Assembly: GCF_027921845.1 (NCBI RefSeq)
Contig: NZ_BSEN01000001.1
Span: 20,564-84,563 of the forward strand
Source: Leifsonia poae
GTDB taxonomy: Bacteria > Actinomycetota > Actinomycetes > Actinomycetales > Microbacteriaceae
Reading direction: 5' to 3'
Length of the DNA stretch: 64,000 bases
Made by a program: the position numbers and the translations under genes
Shown: positions 54,249 through 63,970 of the stretch, piece by piece
Layout: the number at the start of each line of letters is the position of its first letter
How positions within the stretch are numbered: position 1 is the stretch's first letter
The notes under the pieces: model-generated
Told to the model about the DNA's origin: nothing
The model's database searches: none
Seen by the model: only the letters and a program-made list of their open reading frames with translations

Positions 54249-54901
54249 TGGGTATGCCACGACCGTCTCGGGTATGGGATGAGATGCTGCGCGGGAACGC
54301 GCGCTTCGTCGACGGCGACCCGGAGCATCCGCGTCAGGACGTCGAGCGACGCGAGACCCTCGCGGCCGCGCAGGCGCCGCTGGCGGCGATCTTCGGCTGC
54401 AGCGACTCCCGCCTGGCCGCCGAGATCATCTTCGACCTCGGACTCGGCGACGCCTTTGTCGTGCGCAACGCGGGCCAGGTTATGTCCGAGTCCGTGCTCG
54501 GCTCGCTCGAGTACGCCGTCGGAGTTCTGCACGTCCCGCTGATCCTGGTGCTCGGACACGACGAGTGCGGGGCGGTGCGTGCCGCGATCGATTCCCAGGC
54601 CGCCGACGCCGACCCGCTGCCGCCGCACATCGCGAGCCTCATCCGGCCGATCGTCCCCGCCGTGCACCGGGTTACGCACACCCGCGCCGACCAGCCGATC
54701 GATCTCGCGACGGTCGACGCCGGCGAAGTGGGCCGCGAACACCTGCGCGACACCGTCGCCGAGCTCCTCGAGAGCTCCGAGTTGATCAGCGCTGCTGTCG
54801 CCGACGGATCGTTGGCTATCGTTGGTGCGAACTACCGGCTTCAAGAAGGCAGGGTCGTGCCCGACGTCGTCGTCGGACTGGCCGACCCGGCCACCGATTA
54901 G
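54248..54901 (+). CDS. beta-class carbonic anhydrase
   Basis: 217 aa. Zinc-site motifs [17 protein letters not shown] (Cys and Asp-Arg dyad, residues about 49-53) and [14 protein letters not shown] (His and Cys, about 100-104), with FVVRNAGQV between them. It hydrates CO2 to bicarbonate. The central segment [13 protein letters not shown] is typical of mycobacterial-type members. It is directly downstream of the DUF4245 gene and 64 bases before fumC. The start ATG shares a base with the previous stop. Confidence 0.95.
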   Translation: MGMPRPSRVWDEMLRGNARFVDGDPEHPRQDVERRETLAAAQAPLAAIFGCSDSRLAAEIIFDLGLGDAFVVRNAGQVMSESVLGSLEYAVGVLHVPLILVLGHDECGAVRAAIDSQAADADPLPPHIASLIRPIVPAVHRVTHTRADQPIDLATVDAGEVGREHLRDTVAELLESSELISAAVADGSLAIVGANYRLQEGRVVPDVVVGLADPATD

Positions 54902-54965
54902 AGAACGCGCGACGACACCGGCACACGACGCCGGCGCCCGAACGCCCCAGAAAGGAAAACACACC

Positions 54966-56372
54966 GTGGTGGACACCCAGGCGGACACCGACTACCGCAT
55001 CGAACACGACACGATGGGCGAGGTCCGCGTTCCCGCGGCCGCGCTCTACGGCGCGCAGACGCAGCGCGCGGTCGAGAACTTCCCCATCTCGGGGTCGGTG
55101 CTGGAGCCGGCGCAGATCGCCGCGCTCGCCCGCATCAAGAAGTCGGCGGCCCTCGCCAACGCCCGTCTCGGCGTTCTCGACCAGGAGATCGCCGATGCGA
55201 TCGCCGCCGCGGCTGACGAGGTCGTCAGCGGTACGCACGACGGCGAGTTCCCGATCGACGTCTACCAGACCGGGTCGGGCACGTCGTCGAACATGAACAT
55301 GAACGAGGTGCTCGCGACGCTCGCGTCCCGTCGCCTCGGACGAGCGGTCCACCCCAACGATCACGTCAACGCATCCCAGTCGTCGAACGACGTCTTCCCG
55401 ACGTCGGTGCACATCGCCGTCACCGGCGCGCTGATCGACAACCTCATCCCGGCGCTCGACCACCTCGCCGTCGCGCTCGAGGAGAAGGCCGAGCTGTGGG
55501 CGACCGCGGTCAAGGCCGGCCGCACGCACCTCATGGATGCGACGCCCGTCACGCTCGGACAGGAATTCGGCGGATACGCCGCGCAGATCCGCCTGGGCAT
55601 CGAGCGGGTGCAGTCGGCCCTCCACCGCGTGGCCGAGGTGCCGCTCGGCGGCACCGCGGTCGGCACCGGCATCAACACGCCGATCGGCTTCCCGCAGCTC
55701 GTCATCGAGCTGCTCACCGAGGAGACCGAACTGCCGATCACTGAGGCGCGCAACCACTTCGAAGCGCAGGCGAACCGGGACGCCCTGGTGGAGGCGTCCG
55801 GTGCTCTGCGCACCATCGCGGTCAGCCTCACCAAGATCTGCAACGACCTCCGCTGGATGGGCTCCGGCCCGAACACCGGACTCGGTGAGCTCCACATCCC
55901 CGACCTGCAGCCGGGCTCGTCGATCATGCCGGGCAAGGTCAACCCCGTCATCCCCGAGGCCGTGCTGATGGTCGCGTCGCGCGTCATCGGAAACGACGCC
56001 ACCATCGCCTGGAGCGGGGCATCCGGCATGTTCGAGCTCAACGTGGCCATCCCGGTGATGGGGACCGCGCTGCTCGAGTCGATCCGCCTGCTCACGCAGG
56101 GCAGCCGTGTGCTCGCCGACAAGACGGTCGCAGGGCTCGAGGCCAACCTCGACCGCGCCCGCGCCCTCGCCGAGTCCTCCCCGTCGATCGTCACGCCGCT
56201 GAACCGGGTGATCGGCTACGAGGCCGCCGCGAAGGTCGCCAAGCACTCCGTGGCGCAGGGCATGACCGTGCGCGAGGCCGTCATCGACCTCGGGTTCGTG
56301 GAGCGCGGCGAAGTGACGCTCGAACAGCTCGACTCGGCGCTCGATGTGCTGAGCATGACGCACCCGGGCTGA
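54966..56372 (+). CDS. fumC: class II fumarate hydratase
   Basis: 468 aa from the first of two adjacent GTGs (54966), preceded by AAAGGAAA. Superfamily signature [11 protein letters not shown] near residue 320 (catalytic loop), [18 protein letters not shown] and [16 protein letters not shown] (substrate site), and [18 protein letters not shown]. Interconverts fumarate and malate in the TCA cycle. The stop is six bases from the convergent prepilin peptidase stop. Aspartase shares these motifs, but length and surrounding residues favour FumC. Confidence 0.96.
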   Translation: MVDTQADTDYRIEHDTMGEVRVPAAALYGAQTQRAVENFPISGSVLEPAQIAALARIKKSAALANARLGVLDQEIADAIAAAADEVVSGTHDGEFPIDVYQTGSGTSSNMNMNEVLATLASRRLGRAVHPNDHVNASQSSNDVFPTSVHIAVTGALIDNLIPALDHLAVALEEKAELWATAVKAGRTHLMDATPVTLGQEFGGYAAQIRLGIERVQSALHRVAEVPLGGTAVGTGINTPIGFPQLVIELLTEETELPITEARNHFEAQANRDALVEASGALRTIAVSLTKICNDLRWMGSGPNTGLGELHIPDLQPGSSIMPGKVNPVIPEAVLMVASRVIGNDATIAWSGASGMFELNVAIPVMGTALLESIRLLTQGSRVLADKTVAGLEANLDRARALAESSPSIVTPLNRVIGYEAAAKVAKHSVAQGMTVREAVIDLGFVERGEVTLEQLDSALDVLSMTHPG

Positions 56373-56378
56373 TCCGCC

Positions 56379-57029
56379 TCACCAGAGCAGCAGAACCACC
56401 CAGAACCCGCACAGCAGGTACGGACCGAACGCGATCCGACCTGCCCACCCGTCGCGGCCGGCCGCCATCGCTGCAACGGCGACGGCGCCGGCTGCGACGA
56501 ACGCCACGACGAAAGATGTGGCGGCGGCCGGCGCTCCGTGCAGCCCTCCCAGCACGAGGGCGAGCACGCCGGCCAGCTTCACGTCGCCCAGGCCCACCCC
56601 TCCGCCCGCCGCGAGCGCGAGGAACACCGTGACGGTCACTCCGGCCGTGACGACGGCCTCCCCGGGGGACCTGCCCATCCCGAGCGCCGCCCAGGCCAGT
56701 CCCACACCGACGAAGAGGTACCCGGGGAGAACCCACGCGTTCGGGAGCCGTTGTTCGCGACGGTCGGCCACCCAGAGCGGCCCCGTCGCCGCCGCCAGGT
56801 AGCCGGCGCCGGCGATCGCGAGCGGATCGGCACCGATGCGCGTGATCGTGAGGAGGCCGAGCAACCCGCACAGACAGCTCAGACCGAGCAGCCCGCGGAA
56901 GCCGACCGGACCGGACGCCCCGGCGCGAGCGCGCGCGGCGGCGAGCCTCCCCCGTGCCCGCCGCCGCGTCCGGGCGGCCGCCGGTCCCCTGCCCGCCGGC
57001 CGCCTGCGCTCCCCCGTCGTTCCCCCCAC
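56379..57029 (-). CDS. A24-family prepilin peptidase (short form)
   Basis: 216 aa. An Arg/Ala-rich N-terminus (about 45 residues) precedes six hydrophobic segments. The aspartic protease pair is VADRREQRLPNAW (Asp about 88) and GLGDVKLAGVLAL (Asp about 146); FGPYLLCGFW follows. It lacks the N-methyltransferase cysteine domain of full PilD, as in TadV/CpaA-type peptidases. It would process type IV or Tad pilin leaders; pilin genes are not in view. Convergent with fumC. Confidence 0.87.
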   Translation of the reverse strand: MGGTTGERRRPAGRGPAAARTRRRARGRLAAARARAGASGPVGFRGLLGLSCLCGLLGLLTITRIGADPLAIAGAGYLAAATGPLWVADRREQRLPNAWVLPGYLFVGVGLAWAALGMGRSPGEAVVTAGVTVTVFLALAAGGGVGLGDVKLAGVLALVLGGLHGAPAAATSFVVAFVAAGAVAVAAMAAGRDGWAGRIAFGPYLLCGFWVVLLLW

Positions 57030-57157
57030 GCAGCAACGCTAGCCACGTCCGGCGCGGCTCCGCCGGTTATCCGCAGCCCACAGCCCCTCCACACCGGGCA
57101 CGAACGCCGCCATCGCCCGAACCCCGAACACCCGGACCCGGAGCGCACACGCACCAC

Positions 57158-57189
57158 GGCGCCCGCCCCCGGACCTGGGTGCGGGCGCC
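57158..57189 (-). terminator. hairpin terminator after phoH
   Basis: GGCGCCCGC and GCGGGCGCC pair perfectly over nine bases around a 14-base, itself G/C-structured loop, 24 bases beyond the phoH stop on the minus strand. Confidence 0.65.
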
Positions 57190-57213
57190 GCGCGCGCTTT
57201 CGGAAGACCGGTC

Positions 57214-58566
57214 CTACGCCAGCTCGTTGCCCTCGAGCATCTCGGTGACGAGCGCCGCGATCGCCGACCGCTCCGAGCGGGTGAGCGTGATGTGGCCGAA
57301 GAGCGGGTGGCCCTTCAGCGTCTCGATCACCGAGGCGACGCCGTCGTGCCGCCCGACGCGCAGGTTGTCGCGCTGCGCCACGTCGTGCGTCAGCACCACG
57401 CGCGAGTTCTGGCCGACGCGGCTGAGCACCGTCAGCAGCACATTGCGCTCCAGCGACTGCGCCTCGTCCACGATCACGAACGCGTCGTGCAGCGAACGGC
57501 CCCGGATGTGCGTGAGCGGCAGCACCTCGAGGATCCCGCGGTCCAGCACCTCGTCGAGCACGTTCTGCGACACCAACGCCCCGAGCGTGTCGAACACGGC
57601 CTGGCCCCACGGGTTCATCTTCTCGCCCTGGTCGCCGGGCAGGTAGCCGAGTTCCTGGCCCCCGACCGCGTAGAGCGGGCGGAACACCATGATCTTCTTG
57701 TGCTGGTTGCGCTCGAGCACGGCCTCGAGACCGGCGCACAGCGCCAGCGCCGACTTGCCGGTTCCGGCACGGCCTCCCAGTGACAGGATGCCGACCTCCG
57801 GGTCGAGCAGCATGTCGATCGCCAACCGCTGCTCCGCCGACCGGCCGTGCAGTCCGAACACGTCCCGGTCGCCGCGCACCAGCTTGAATGACCCTTCCCC
57901 GGTCACTCGTCCCAGTGCCGAACCACGGTCGGAGTGGATGATCAGCCCGGTGTTGGCCGGGAGGTCCTCGACCAGCGAGGTCTGCATCCACTCGTTCTCG
58001 TAGAGGTCGCTCATCGCCTCGGAGCCGAGAGTAAGCTCCGACAGCCCCGTCCAGCCGGAGTCGACGGCGAGCTCGTGCCGGTACTCCTCGGCGGCGAGGC
58101 CGATCGATGCCGCCTTCACCCGCAGCGGCAGGTCTTTGGAGACCACCGTCACGGCGAGTCCGTCGTTGGCCAGGTTCTGGGCCACCGCCAGGATGCGGGA
58201 ATCGTTGTCGTTCAGCTGGAGCCCGCTCGGCAGCACGGACATGTTGGAGTGGTTGAGCTCGACCCGGAGCGAGCCTCCGTCACCGACCGGGATCGGGAAG
58301 TCGAGGCGTTCGTGGAGGACCCGGAGCTCGTCGAGATTGCGCAGTGCCTGCCGCGCGAAGTAGCCGATCTCGGGGTCGTTGCGTTTGCCCTCCAGTTCGC
58401 TGATGACGATGACGGGGATGACGACGGCGTGCTCGGCGAATCGGAAGATCGCCTTCGGATCGGACAACAGCACCGAGGTGTCGAGCACGTACGTGCGCTC
58501 GTCCTGTTCGATGAGGTGCGTCGTCTGGTCCGTGTACGCCGGCCGTCGGGTTACGTGTTCGGTCAC
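57214..58566 (-). CDS. phoH2: PhoH-like protein with N-terminal PIN domain (PhoH2 type)
   Basis: 450 aa from the GTG at 58566 (VTEHV), chosen for the GGGAG five bases before. An N-terminal PIN nuclease domain (about 25-165, [12 protein letters not shown] and [15 protein letters not shown] with acidic residues) is fused to a C-terminal PhoH P-loop ATPase (Walker [16 protein letters not shown] near residue 265, Walker [14 protein letters not shown]). In mycobacteria, PhoH2 is an RNA helicase/RNase, sometimes with an antitoxin-like partner; no such partner gene lies directly upstream here. Terminator hairpin downstream. Confidence 0.92.
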   Translation of the reverse strand: MTEHVTRRPAYTDQTTHLIEQDERTYVLDTSVLLSDPKAIFRFAEHAVVIPVIVISELEGKRNDPEIGYFARQALRNLDELRVLHERLDFPIPVGDGGSLRVELNHSNMSVLPSGLQLNDNDSRILAVAQNLANDGLAVTVVSKDLPLRVKAASIGLAAEEYRHELAVDSGWTGLSELTLGSEAMSDLYENEWMQTSLVEDLPANTGLIIHSDRGSALGRVTGEGSFKLVRGDRDVFGLHGRSAEQRLAIDMLLDPEVGILSLGGRAGTGKSALALCAGLEAVLERNQHKKIMVFRPLYAVGGQELGYLPGDQGEKMNPWGQAVFDTLGALVSQNVLDEVLDRGILEVLPLTHIRGRSLHDAFVIVDEAQSLERNVLLTVLSRVGQNSRVVLTHDVAQRDNLRVGRHDGVASVIETLKGHPLFGHITLTRSERSAIAALVTEMLEGNELA

Positions 58567-58776
58567 AACCACTCCCACCCCGCTCGCTCTGAGAGCTCGC
58601 GGATCCATTTGGCGAGTCGGCCGGTGGGTATCGAAACGAACTTACGTGGCCGTCTCGATCGGGCGCCGTGCCCGATACTGCGAAGCTACGCCGCACATCC
58701 GACAGTCGGCTCCGAAACGCGCGCGTGTCGTGTTTCGGTCAGGTGAACTCTCGCCCCCAGTTGAGGAGGTGGCGCG

Positions 58777-59895
58777 TCAGCTCGCGGAGGCGTATGACGT
58801 GAACGCACCGCGGAGCATCCCGAGCGTCTCGTCCGTCGTTCCGGCGTGCACGCTGAGTCGCACGTTCGTCGCCCGTGCTGAAGCGCTCACCCCGTGGTTG
58901 AAGAGCGACGCGCTGAGCACCGTCAACTGCTCCGGGCGCGGCTCGAGCACGACGATGCCCGCGCGCTCGTCGGCGTTGCGCGACGACGCGACCGGGATGG
59001 CGTACTCGTCCGCGAGCTCGAGCACCTGCTCGACCCGATCGGAGATGGCGTCGCTGATCGCCGCGACACCGACGGCGGCGATCTCCTCGAGCGCCGCGGC
59101 GAACCGGGCCTCCGCCACGCGGTCGGGGTTGCTCACGCTGAAGGCGCGCGCGCCGTTCGCGGGGTCGGCGACCTCGTCCCACGAAGCGCCGGCGTCGGTC
59201 CCCGTCCACCCGCTGAAGACGGGCGTCAGGTGTTCGACAGCACGCTCGCTCAGCGCGAGGAAGCCGGTGCCCCAGCCGGCGCGCGTCCACTTCTGCCCAC
59301 CGGATGCCACGACGTCCGCCACCTCGTACGGAACGTCGGCCACGCCGAAGCCCTGGATCGCGTCGACGATCAGCAGGCGGTCGCCGATGACCTGCCGGAT
59401 GCCGTCGATGTCTGCGAGGTAGCCCGTTCGCGAGTCGACCAGGCTCACGGCCACGGCGCTCGTGTTCGGGGTGAGCTGCTCGCGCAGCTGTCCCGGCGTG
59501 ACGCGACCGTGATCGGTCTCCAGCCACGCCGGCGTGATCACGTGCATCGCCTGGGCGGCGCGCACGGCGGCGTAGGTGACGCTGGGGAACTCTGCCGCGG
59601 AGAGGAGCACCTCGCCACCGGTGATGCCGAACAGCGCGTGCATGAGCCCGGATGAGGCGTTCGGCTGGAAGACGATGCGATCCGCGTCGAAACCGGTGAC
59701 GGCGGAGACCGCCTCGCGGGCGCGCTCGCCTTCGCGCGTCATCCCGTCGATGCTGCCGAAGCGGCCCTTCGCCAGGATCTCGTACTGCCCGATCGCCTCG
59801 GCGAGCACGCTCGCCGAGATCGGACCGACCTTGCCGTAGTCGAGGTAGCCCGGCTCCTCGCGGAAGCCGGCTGCGAACTCGTCGATCGTCGTCAT
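58777..59895 (-). CDS. class-V pyridoxal-phosphate aminotransferase (cysteine desulfurase-like family)
   Basis: 372 aa from the ATG at 59895 (MTTIDEFAAGF). PLP-enzyme landmarks: FQPNASSGLMHALFGI near residue 75, LIVDAIQGFGVAD and the Schiff-base Lys in SGGQKWTRAGWGTGF near residue 205, with RLSVHAGTTDETL at the C-terminus. The closest named relatives are kynureninase- and cysteine-desulfurase-like aminotransferases. Substrate unknown; no cofactor-assembly partner is adjacent. The start codon lies inside a 14-base tandem repeat. Confidence 0.85.
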   Translation of the reverse strand: MTTIDEFAAGFREEPGYLDYGKVGPISASVLAEAIGQYEILAKGRFGSIDGMTREGERAREAVSAVTGFDADRIVFQPNASSGLMHALFGITGGEVLLSAAEFPSVTYAAVRAAQAMHVITPAWLETDHGRVTPGQLREQLTPNTSAVAVSLVDSRTGYLADIDGIRQVIGDRLLIVDAIQGFGVADVPYEVADVVASGGQKWTRAGWGTGFLALSERAVEHLTPVFSGWTGTDAGASWDEVADPANGARAFSVSNPDRVAEARFAAALEEIAAVGVAAISDAISDRVEQVLELADEYAIPVASSRNADERAGIVVLEPRPEQLTVLSASLFNHGVSASARATNVRLSVHAGTTDETLGMLRGAFTSYASAS

Positions 59896-59962
59896 CTGGT
59901 GGTCCTCATCTGGTGTCGTCGCCGGGCTGCCGTCGCCGGGCTGTCGTCGTCGGGCTGCCGTG
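59893..59962. repeat. 14-bp degenerate tandem repeat at the start of the class-V aminotransferase
   Basis: Five consecutive 14-base units: two of the CATCTGGTG-type and three of the GCCGGGCTG-type. The first unit includes the aminotransferase start codon (complement of CAT at 59893-59895), so its leader is made of the repeat. Confidence 0.8.
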
Positions 59963-59984
59963 CCACCGGAGCGGTCATCGGCTC

Positions 59985-60770
59985 TCAACTGCCGTATCGC
60001 CGCTGACGGCGCGAGTAGTCGCGTACGGCGCGCAGGAAGTCGACCTCGCGCAGGTCGGGGCCGAGGGCCTCCACGAAGTAGAACTCGCTGTGCGCGCTCT
60101 GCCACAGCATGAAGTCGCTGAGCCGCTGCTCCCCCGAGGTGCGGATGACCAGGTCGGGGTCAGGCTGACCGCCGGTGTAGAGGTGCTCGCCGATCATGTC
60201 GGGCGTCAGCAGTTCGGCCAGCGTGTCCAGGCTCCCGCCGTCGGCCTCGTGGGCGGCGACGATGCTGCGCATCGCATCCGTGATCTCGGTGCGCCCGCCG
60301 TAGCCGATCGCGAGGTTCACGTGCATGCCGGTCTTGGTCGCCGTGCGCTTCTCTGCCTCGGCGAGCGAGGTGACGAGATGCTCCGGCAGACCCGCGGTGG
60401 AACCGACGTGCTGCACGCGCCAGTCACGGAAGCGGGAGAGATCGTCGGCGAGCTCGGCGATGATCTCCATCAATGCGGTGAGCTCGTCGCTGTTGCGGTT
60501 GGTGAGGTTGTCCGACGAGAGAAGGTACAGGGTGACCACCGAGATGCCGAGATCGTCGCACCACTCGAGGAATTCGCGCATCTTGGCGGCGCCGGCGCGA
60601 TGACCGTGCGCCACGGTCTTGAGACCGAGCTGGCGCGCCCAGCGCCGGTTGCCGTCGATGATCATCGCGACATGGCGAGGCATGGCGTCTTTGGTGAGAC
60701 CCCGCTTCAGGCGGGTCTGGTAGAGCCCGTAGAGGAGGCCGCGCCCGAGGGGGAAACTCCGTTTGCTCAC
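59985..60770 (-). CDS. uppS: isoprenyl (cis-prenyl) diphosphate synthase
   Basis: 261 aa from the GTG at 60770. The cis-prenyltransferase signature HVAMIIDGNRRWARQLG holds the catalytic Asp (about residue 40); TLYLLSSDNLTNRNSDEL, LAIGYGGRTEITDA and DLVIRTSGEQRLSDFMLWQSAHSEFYF follow, with the RxxxxxR-S substrate residues. It extends IPP onto an allylic diphosphate to form undecaprenyl- or decaprenyl-type carrier lipid for cell-wall synthesis. Actinobacteria often have two paralogues and the product length cannot be read here. Confidence 0.95.
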   Translation of the reverse strand: MSKRSFPLGRGLLYGLYQTRLKRGLTKDAMPRHVAMIIDGNRRWARQLGLKTVAHGHRAGAAKMREFLEWCDDLGISVVTLYLLSSDNLTNRNSDELTALMEIIAELADDLSRFRDWRVQHVGSTAGLPEHLVTSLAEAEKRTATKTGMHVNLAIGYGGRTEITDAMRSIVAAHEADGGSLDTLAELLTPDMIGEHLYTGGQPDPDLVIRTSGEQRLSDFMLWQSAHSEFYFVEALGPDLREVDFLRAVRDYSRRQRRYGS

Positions 60771-60843
60771 AGAGGTACGTTACCGCGACCAGCAGGGCTG
60801 AACTCACAGCATCCGGGCACCGGCGGGCCAGTACCCTTGCAGC

Positions 60844-61650
60844 ATGACGCCCCGCAAACGCCATGAGACCGAAGACGTCGCCGAGCTGCTCCATGAGCCG
60901 GCCGACACCCTCGGCCCCGCTGACGCGGCGGTCAAGGCCGACGAGACCGAGGGGCCGGACCTCCCGAACATCCCGCTCCTCGACGCATCACCGGCGAACG
61001 TCGCCGAGGTCAAGCCGACCTGGCGCGGCTGGATCCACGCGGGCACGTTCCCCGTCACGATCGCGGCCGGCATCGTGCTCATCACGCTGGCTCACGGCGC
61101 CCCCGCCAAGTGGGCGTCCGCGGTGTTCATGCTGACCTCGATGCTGCTGTTCGGCAACTCGGCGCTTTACCACCGCTTCAACTGGAAGCCGCGCACCAAG
61201 GTCATCCTCAAGCGCATCGACCACGCCAACATCTTCCTGCTGATCGCGGGCACGTACACGCCGCTCGCCGTGCTCGCGCTGCCGTCGCAGAAGGGCATCC
61301 TGCTGCTCTCGCTGGTCTGGGGCGCCGCTCTGCTCGGCATCGGCTTCCGCGTGTTCTGGATCAACGCGCCGCGATGGCTCTACGTCCCCATCTACATCGG
61401 GATGGGCTGGGGCGCGCTCGGCTACATCGTCGACCTGCTGGATGCGAACGTCGCGATGATGGTGCTGGTGCTCGTCGGCGGCGTGCTCTACACGATCGGC
61501 GCGGTGATCTACGGCATGAAGAAGCCGAACCCGTTCCCGGGCCGGTTCGGCTTCCACGAGATCTTCCACACCCTGACGGTGCTGGCCTTCCTCTGCCACT
61601 GGGCTGCGACGCTGATCATCGCGATGCATCCCGTGTACAACGCGGGCTGA
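60844..61650 (+). CDS. PAQR / hemolysin III family membrane protein
   Basis: 268 aa. A soluble acidic N-terminus (1-60) then seven membrane helices. The family metal-site residues appear in FGNSALYHRFNWKPRTKVILKRIDHANIFLLIAGTYTPL (His near residue 112, Asp-His near 126-127) and FGFHEIFHTLTVLAFLCHW (His near 239-245). Hemolysin III is the old name for this family; bacterial members probably act as hydrolases or membrane-homeostasis factors. Its final codons lie in a 19-base tandem repeat. Confidence 0.9.
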   Translation: MTPRKRHETEDVAELLHEPADTLGPADAAVKADETEGPDLPNIPLLDASPANVAEVKPTWRGWIHAGTFPVTIAAGIVLITLAHGAPAKWASAVFMLTSMLLFGNSALYHRFNWKPRTKVILKRIDHANIFLLIAGTYTPLAVLALPSQKGILLLSLVWGAALLGIGFRVFWINAPRWLYVPIYIGMGWGALGYIVDLLDANVAMMVLVLVGGVLYTIGAVIYGMKKPNPFPGRFGFHEIFHTLTVLAFLCHWAATLIIAMHPVYNAG

Positions 61651-61694
61651 GCCCTGCAACGCGGGCTGAGCCGTACAACGCGGGCTGAGCCCTA
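61638..61694. repeat. 19-bp tandem repeat at the PAQR 3' end
   Basis: Three head-to-tail units of CAACGCGGGCTGAGCC plus three variable bases (61638, 61657, 61676). The first holds the PAQR end (NAG and TGA); the last supplies the stop codon of the convergent small membrane gene. Probably slippage-derived. Confidence 0.85.
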
Positions 61695-61970
61695 CGGGCG
61701 GTCGTCGTCGTCCCGGTCGTCCGGGCGGCGCTCCGCCTCGGCCTGCTCGGCGTCCAGCTTCTCCGCGATCTCGGCGCGGTAGCGCACCCGCCGGATGCGG
61801 CGCACCATGTCGATCACCAGCAGCACCACGATCACGGCGATGACGAAGATGACGACGAAGCCCCAGACTCCGGGCGTGACGTCGTTGGGGTCCGCGCCGG
61901 ATGTCGGCGTCGGGCTCGGGGTGGCTGCGTCCAGTCTCAGGGACGCGCGCAGCAGCGCATCGGCGATCAC
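61692..61970 (-). CDS. small single-pass membrane protein
   Basis: 92 aa. One membrane helix (about 35-55, WGFVVIFVIAVIVVLLVIDMV), preceded by a Thr/Pro-rich exported segment and followed by a basic then acidic cytosolic tail (RRIRRVRYRAEIAEKLDAEQAEAE, ending DDRDDDDRP). Its ATG overlaps the mca stop (ATGA). Function unknown; a similar small gene next to mca is common in this family of bacteria. Confidence 0.85.
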   Translation of the reverse strand: MIADALLRASLRLDAATPSPTPTSGADPNDVTPGVWGFVVIFVIAVIVVLLVIDMVRRIRRVRYRAEIAEKLDAEQAEAERRPDDRDDDDRP

Positions 61971-62839
61971 GCGGCTCCCTCGAGTCCTGCGAAAAGGTCG
62001 GTTTCGGGCATCTGCGTCTCCACTTTCGAGTCGATGAGCTGGAAGTCTTCGGTCGGCCAGGCGCGGCGCTGAACGTCGTTCGGCCAGAAGAAGAAGGGGC
62101 TGTCGGGGGCGACCTGGCTGGCGTGCGAGCGCAGCGCCCTGTCACGGGTGTCGAAGAAGTCGGCGACCGGTACGCGGGTCGTCGCCTCGTACGGGCGTTC
62201 ACCCATCCACTCACGCATGCCGGTCAGCTGCGCGATGAGCGGCGACTCCGGCTCCGACGCGACGAGCTCGTCGAGCACGGCGTTCAACCGGGCGGAGTTC
62301 ATGGTGCGGTCGTAGTAGAGCTTCGAGACCTGCCACGGCGCACCCGCTTCGGGGTAGCGATCCGGGTCCCCCGCGGCCTCGTAGGCCTCGACGCCGACGA
62401 CATGCGCCCGGATGTGGTCCGGGTGCGGATACCCGCCGTTCTCGTCGTACGTGATCATCACGTGCGGCTTGAAGTCGCGCACCAGGGCCACAAGCGGCGC
62501 CGCCGAGGTCTCGAGCGGAATGGACGCGAACGAGTTCACGGGCAGGGTGCCGTCGTCGCGCGCCATGCCGGAGTCGACGTAGCCGAGCCAGCGGTGCCGG
62601 ATGCCCATCGCCTGCCGGGCGGCCGCCATCTCGCGTCGTCGCAGACCCGGCAGATCGCGTCGGGCCATCGCGGCCGCGGAGTCCGCCAGAGCCTCGTTGA
62701 GCACGTCACCGCGTTCGCCGCCGGTGCACGAGACGACCATGACCTCGTCGCCGAGGCTGGTGTAGTAGGCGTAGCTCGCCGCACCCTTGCTCGACTCGTC
62801 GTCGGGATGGGCGTGGACCGCCATCAATCGCCGCGTCAC
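61967..62839 (-). CDS. mca: mycothiol conjugate amidase
   Basis: 290 aa. LmbE/PIG-L deacetylase fold: zinc motif AVHAHPDDESSKGAAS near residue 10, CTGGERGDVLN, and PHPDHIRAHVVGVEA near residue 142. Length and the C-terminal domain (FWPNDVQRRAWPTEDFQL) match Mca, which cleaves mycothiol S-conjugates of electrophiles, the main detoxification route in mycothiol-using actinobacteria; the paralogue MshB would act in mycothiol biosynthesis. It confirms the actinobacterial origin. Divergent from the DUF4307 gene. Confidence 0.93.
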   Translation of the reverse strand: MTRRLMAVHAHPDDESSKGAASYAYYTSLGDEVMVVSCTGGERGDVLNEALADSAAAMARRDLPGLRRREMAAARQAMGIRHRWLGYVDSGMARDDGTLPVNSFASIPLETSAAPLVALVRDFKPHVMITYDENGGYPHPDHIRAHVVGVEAYEAAGDPDRYPEAGAPWQVSKLYYDRTMNSARLNAVLDELVASEPESPLIAQLTGMREWMGERPYEATTRVPVADFFDTRDRALRSHASQVAPDSPFFFWPNDVQRRAWPTEDFQLIDSKVETQMPETDLFAGLEGAA

Positions 62840-62962
62840 CGTACCGTTCCTTCTGCCTGGCCTGGAGCACGATTCTCAGATTCGTCTCCTAGTCTTGGAG
62901 TTCAAGCCTACCGTCGTCGTACGACGGACCATTTCACAGGAGTGAGCAGTGCTGGAGCAAGC

Positions 62963-63364
62963 ATGGCGGTGACCGAGACCCTCGATCAGCGCTACGGGCG
63001 AACCCCCGATCGCAAGCGGCGCGCGCGCTGGTGGATCATCGGAGCGGCGGTGGCGTTCGTCGCCGTCTTCACCGCCTGGACCTTCTGGGCGGGCTGGGAC
63101 GGCGACCAGGCGAACCTGGAAGCGACCGACACCGCGTTCACCATCACCGATGCGCACCACGTGAACATCAGCTTCACCATCAACACGCCCGAGGGCACCC
63201 CGGTGACCTGCGCGGTGCAGGCGCTCAACGAATCGTTCGCGATCGTCGGCTGGCGCATCATCAGCTACCCGGCATCGGATGCTCGGCTGACGACGCACAC
63301 CGAGACCATCCGCACCACGGAGCAGAGCAACACGGGATTGATTTCGAGCTGCTGGCTGACCTAG
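62963..63364 (+). CDS. DUF4307 membrane-anchored protein
   Basis: 133 aa from the ATG at 62963 with GGAG upstream. Short N-terminus, one membrane helix (about 22-42, WWIIGAAVAFVAVFTAWTFW) and an extracytoplasmic DUF4307 domain with FTITDAHHVNISFTINTPEGTPVTCAVQALNESFAIVGW. Actinobacterial family, typically next to mca and greA as here. A 12-base palindrome (62915-62926) lies in the divergent gap. Function unknown. Confidence 0.92.
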   Translation: MAVTETLDQRYGRTPDRKRRARWWIIGAAVAFVAVFTAWTFWAGWDGDQANLEATDTAFTITDAHHVNISFTINTPEGTPVTCAVQALNESFAIVGWRIISYPASDARLTTHTETIRTTEQSNTGLISSCWLT

Positions 63365-63375
63365 GCTGTTTCGAT

Positions 63376-63400
63376 ACGCCCTGACGAGTCGTCAGGGCGT
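63376..63400 (+). terminator. hairpin terminator between DUF4307 gene and greA
   Basis: ACGCCCTGAC pairs with GTCAGGGCGT around GAGTC (10 bp, extendable by two), followed by CGACTTTAT. Stands 12 bases after the DUF4307 stop. Confidence 0.8.
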
Positions 63401-63478
63401 CGACTTTATGTCGCCGGTCACCCGACCGGCCAGGATCTGCACAACCGGCCGCACGCCGGTGGCGCAAAGGAGTTCATC

Positions 63479-63970
63479 ATGTCTCAGGATTCTCAGGTCA
63501 CGTTCTTGACCCAGGATGCTTACGACCGCCTCGCCGCGGAGCTCGAGGAGCTCAGCGTCAACGGTCGCAATGAGATCGCCAAGCGCATCGAGGCCGCCCG
63601 CGAAGAGGGCGACCTCAAGGAGAACGGCGGCTACCACGCGGCCAAGGACGAGCAGGGCAAGATCGAGTCGCGCATCGTGCAGCTCACGCTGCTCCTGCGG
63701 CACGCCACCGTCGGCGCGGCGCCCGAGAGCCACGGCGTCGTCGAGCCGGGCACGGTCATCACCGCGACGATCGCCGGCGACGAGAGCGTCTTCCTGATCG
63801 GAAACCGCGAGATGGCGTCGGGCAGCGACCTTCCTGTCTACAGCGAGCAGAGCCCGCTCGGCGCGGCCATCCTCGGCCTGACCGTCGGCGACTCGACGAA
63901 GTACACCGCGCCCAACGGCAAGGAGATCGCGGTCACGGTCGACAAGGTCGAGACCTACGCGGGGCAGTAG
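63479..63970 (+). CDS. greA: transcription elongation factor GreA
   Basis: 163 aa with a strong AAAGGAG site. N-terminal coiled-coil (about 10-80): FLTQDAYDRLAAELEEL, RIEAAREEGDLKENGGYHAAKDEQGKIESRI, which carries the acidic tip Asp/Glu used to reactivate backtracked RNA polymerase. The C-terminal FKBP-like domain (85-163) ends VDKVETYAGQ. It rescues stalled transcription. Standard length and sequence; the actinobacterial gene order (mca-DUF4307-greA) is preserved. Confidence 0.96.
   Translation: MSQDSQVTFLTQDAYDRLAAELEELSVNGRNEIAKRIEAAREEGDLKENGGYHAAKDEQGKIESRIVQLTLLLRHATVGAAPESHGVVEPGTVITATIAGDESVFLIGNREMASGSDLPVYSEQSPLGAAILGLTVGDSTKYTAPNGKEIAVTVDKVETYAGQ

Noticed and set aside
62915..62926. 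12-base palindrome CGTCGTACGACG between mca and the DUF4307 gene as an operator
   Set aside because: Simple CGT/ACG composition arises easily in this genome and no second copy or supporting promoter element is visible.
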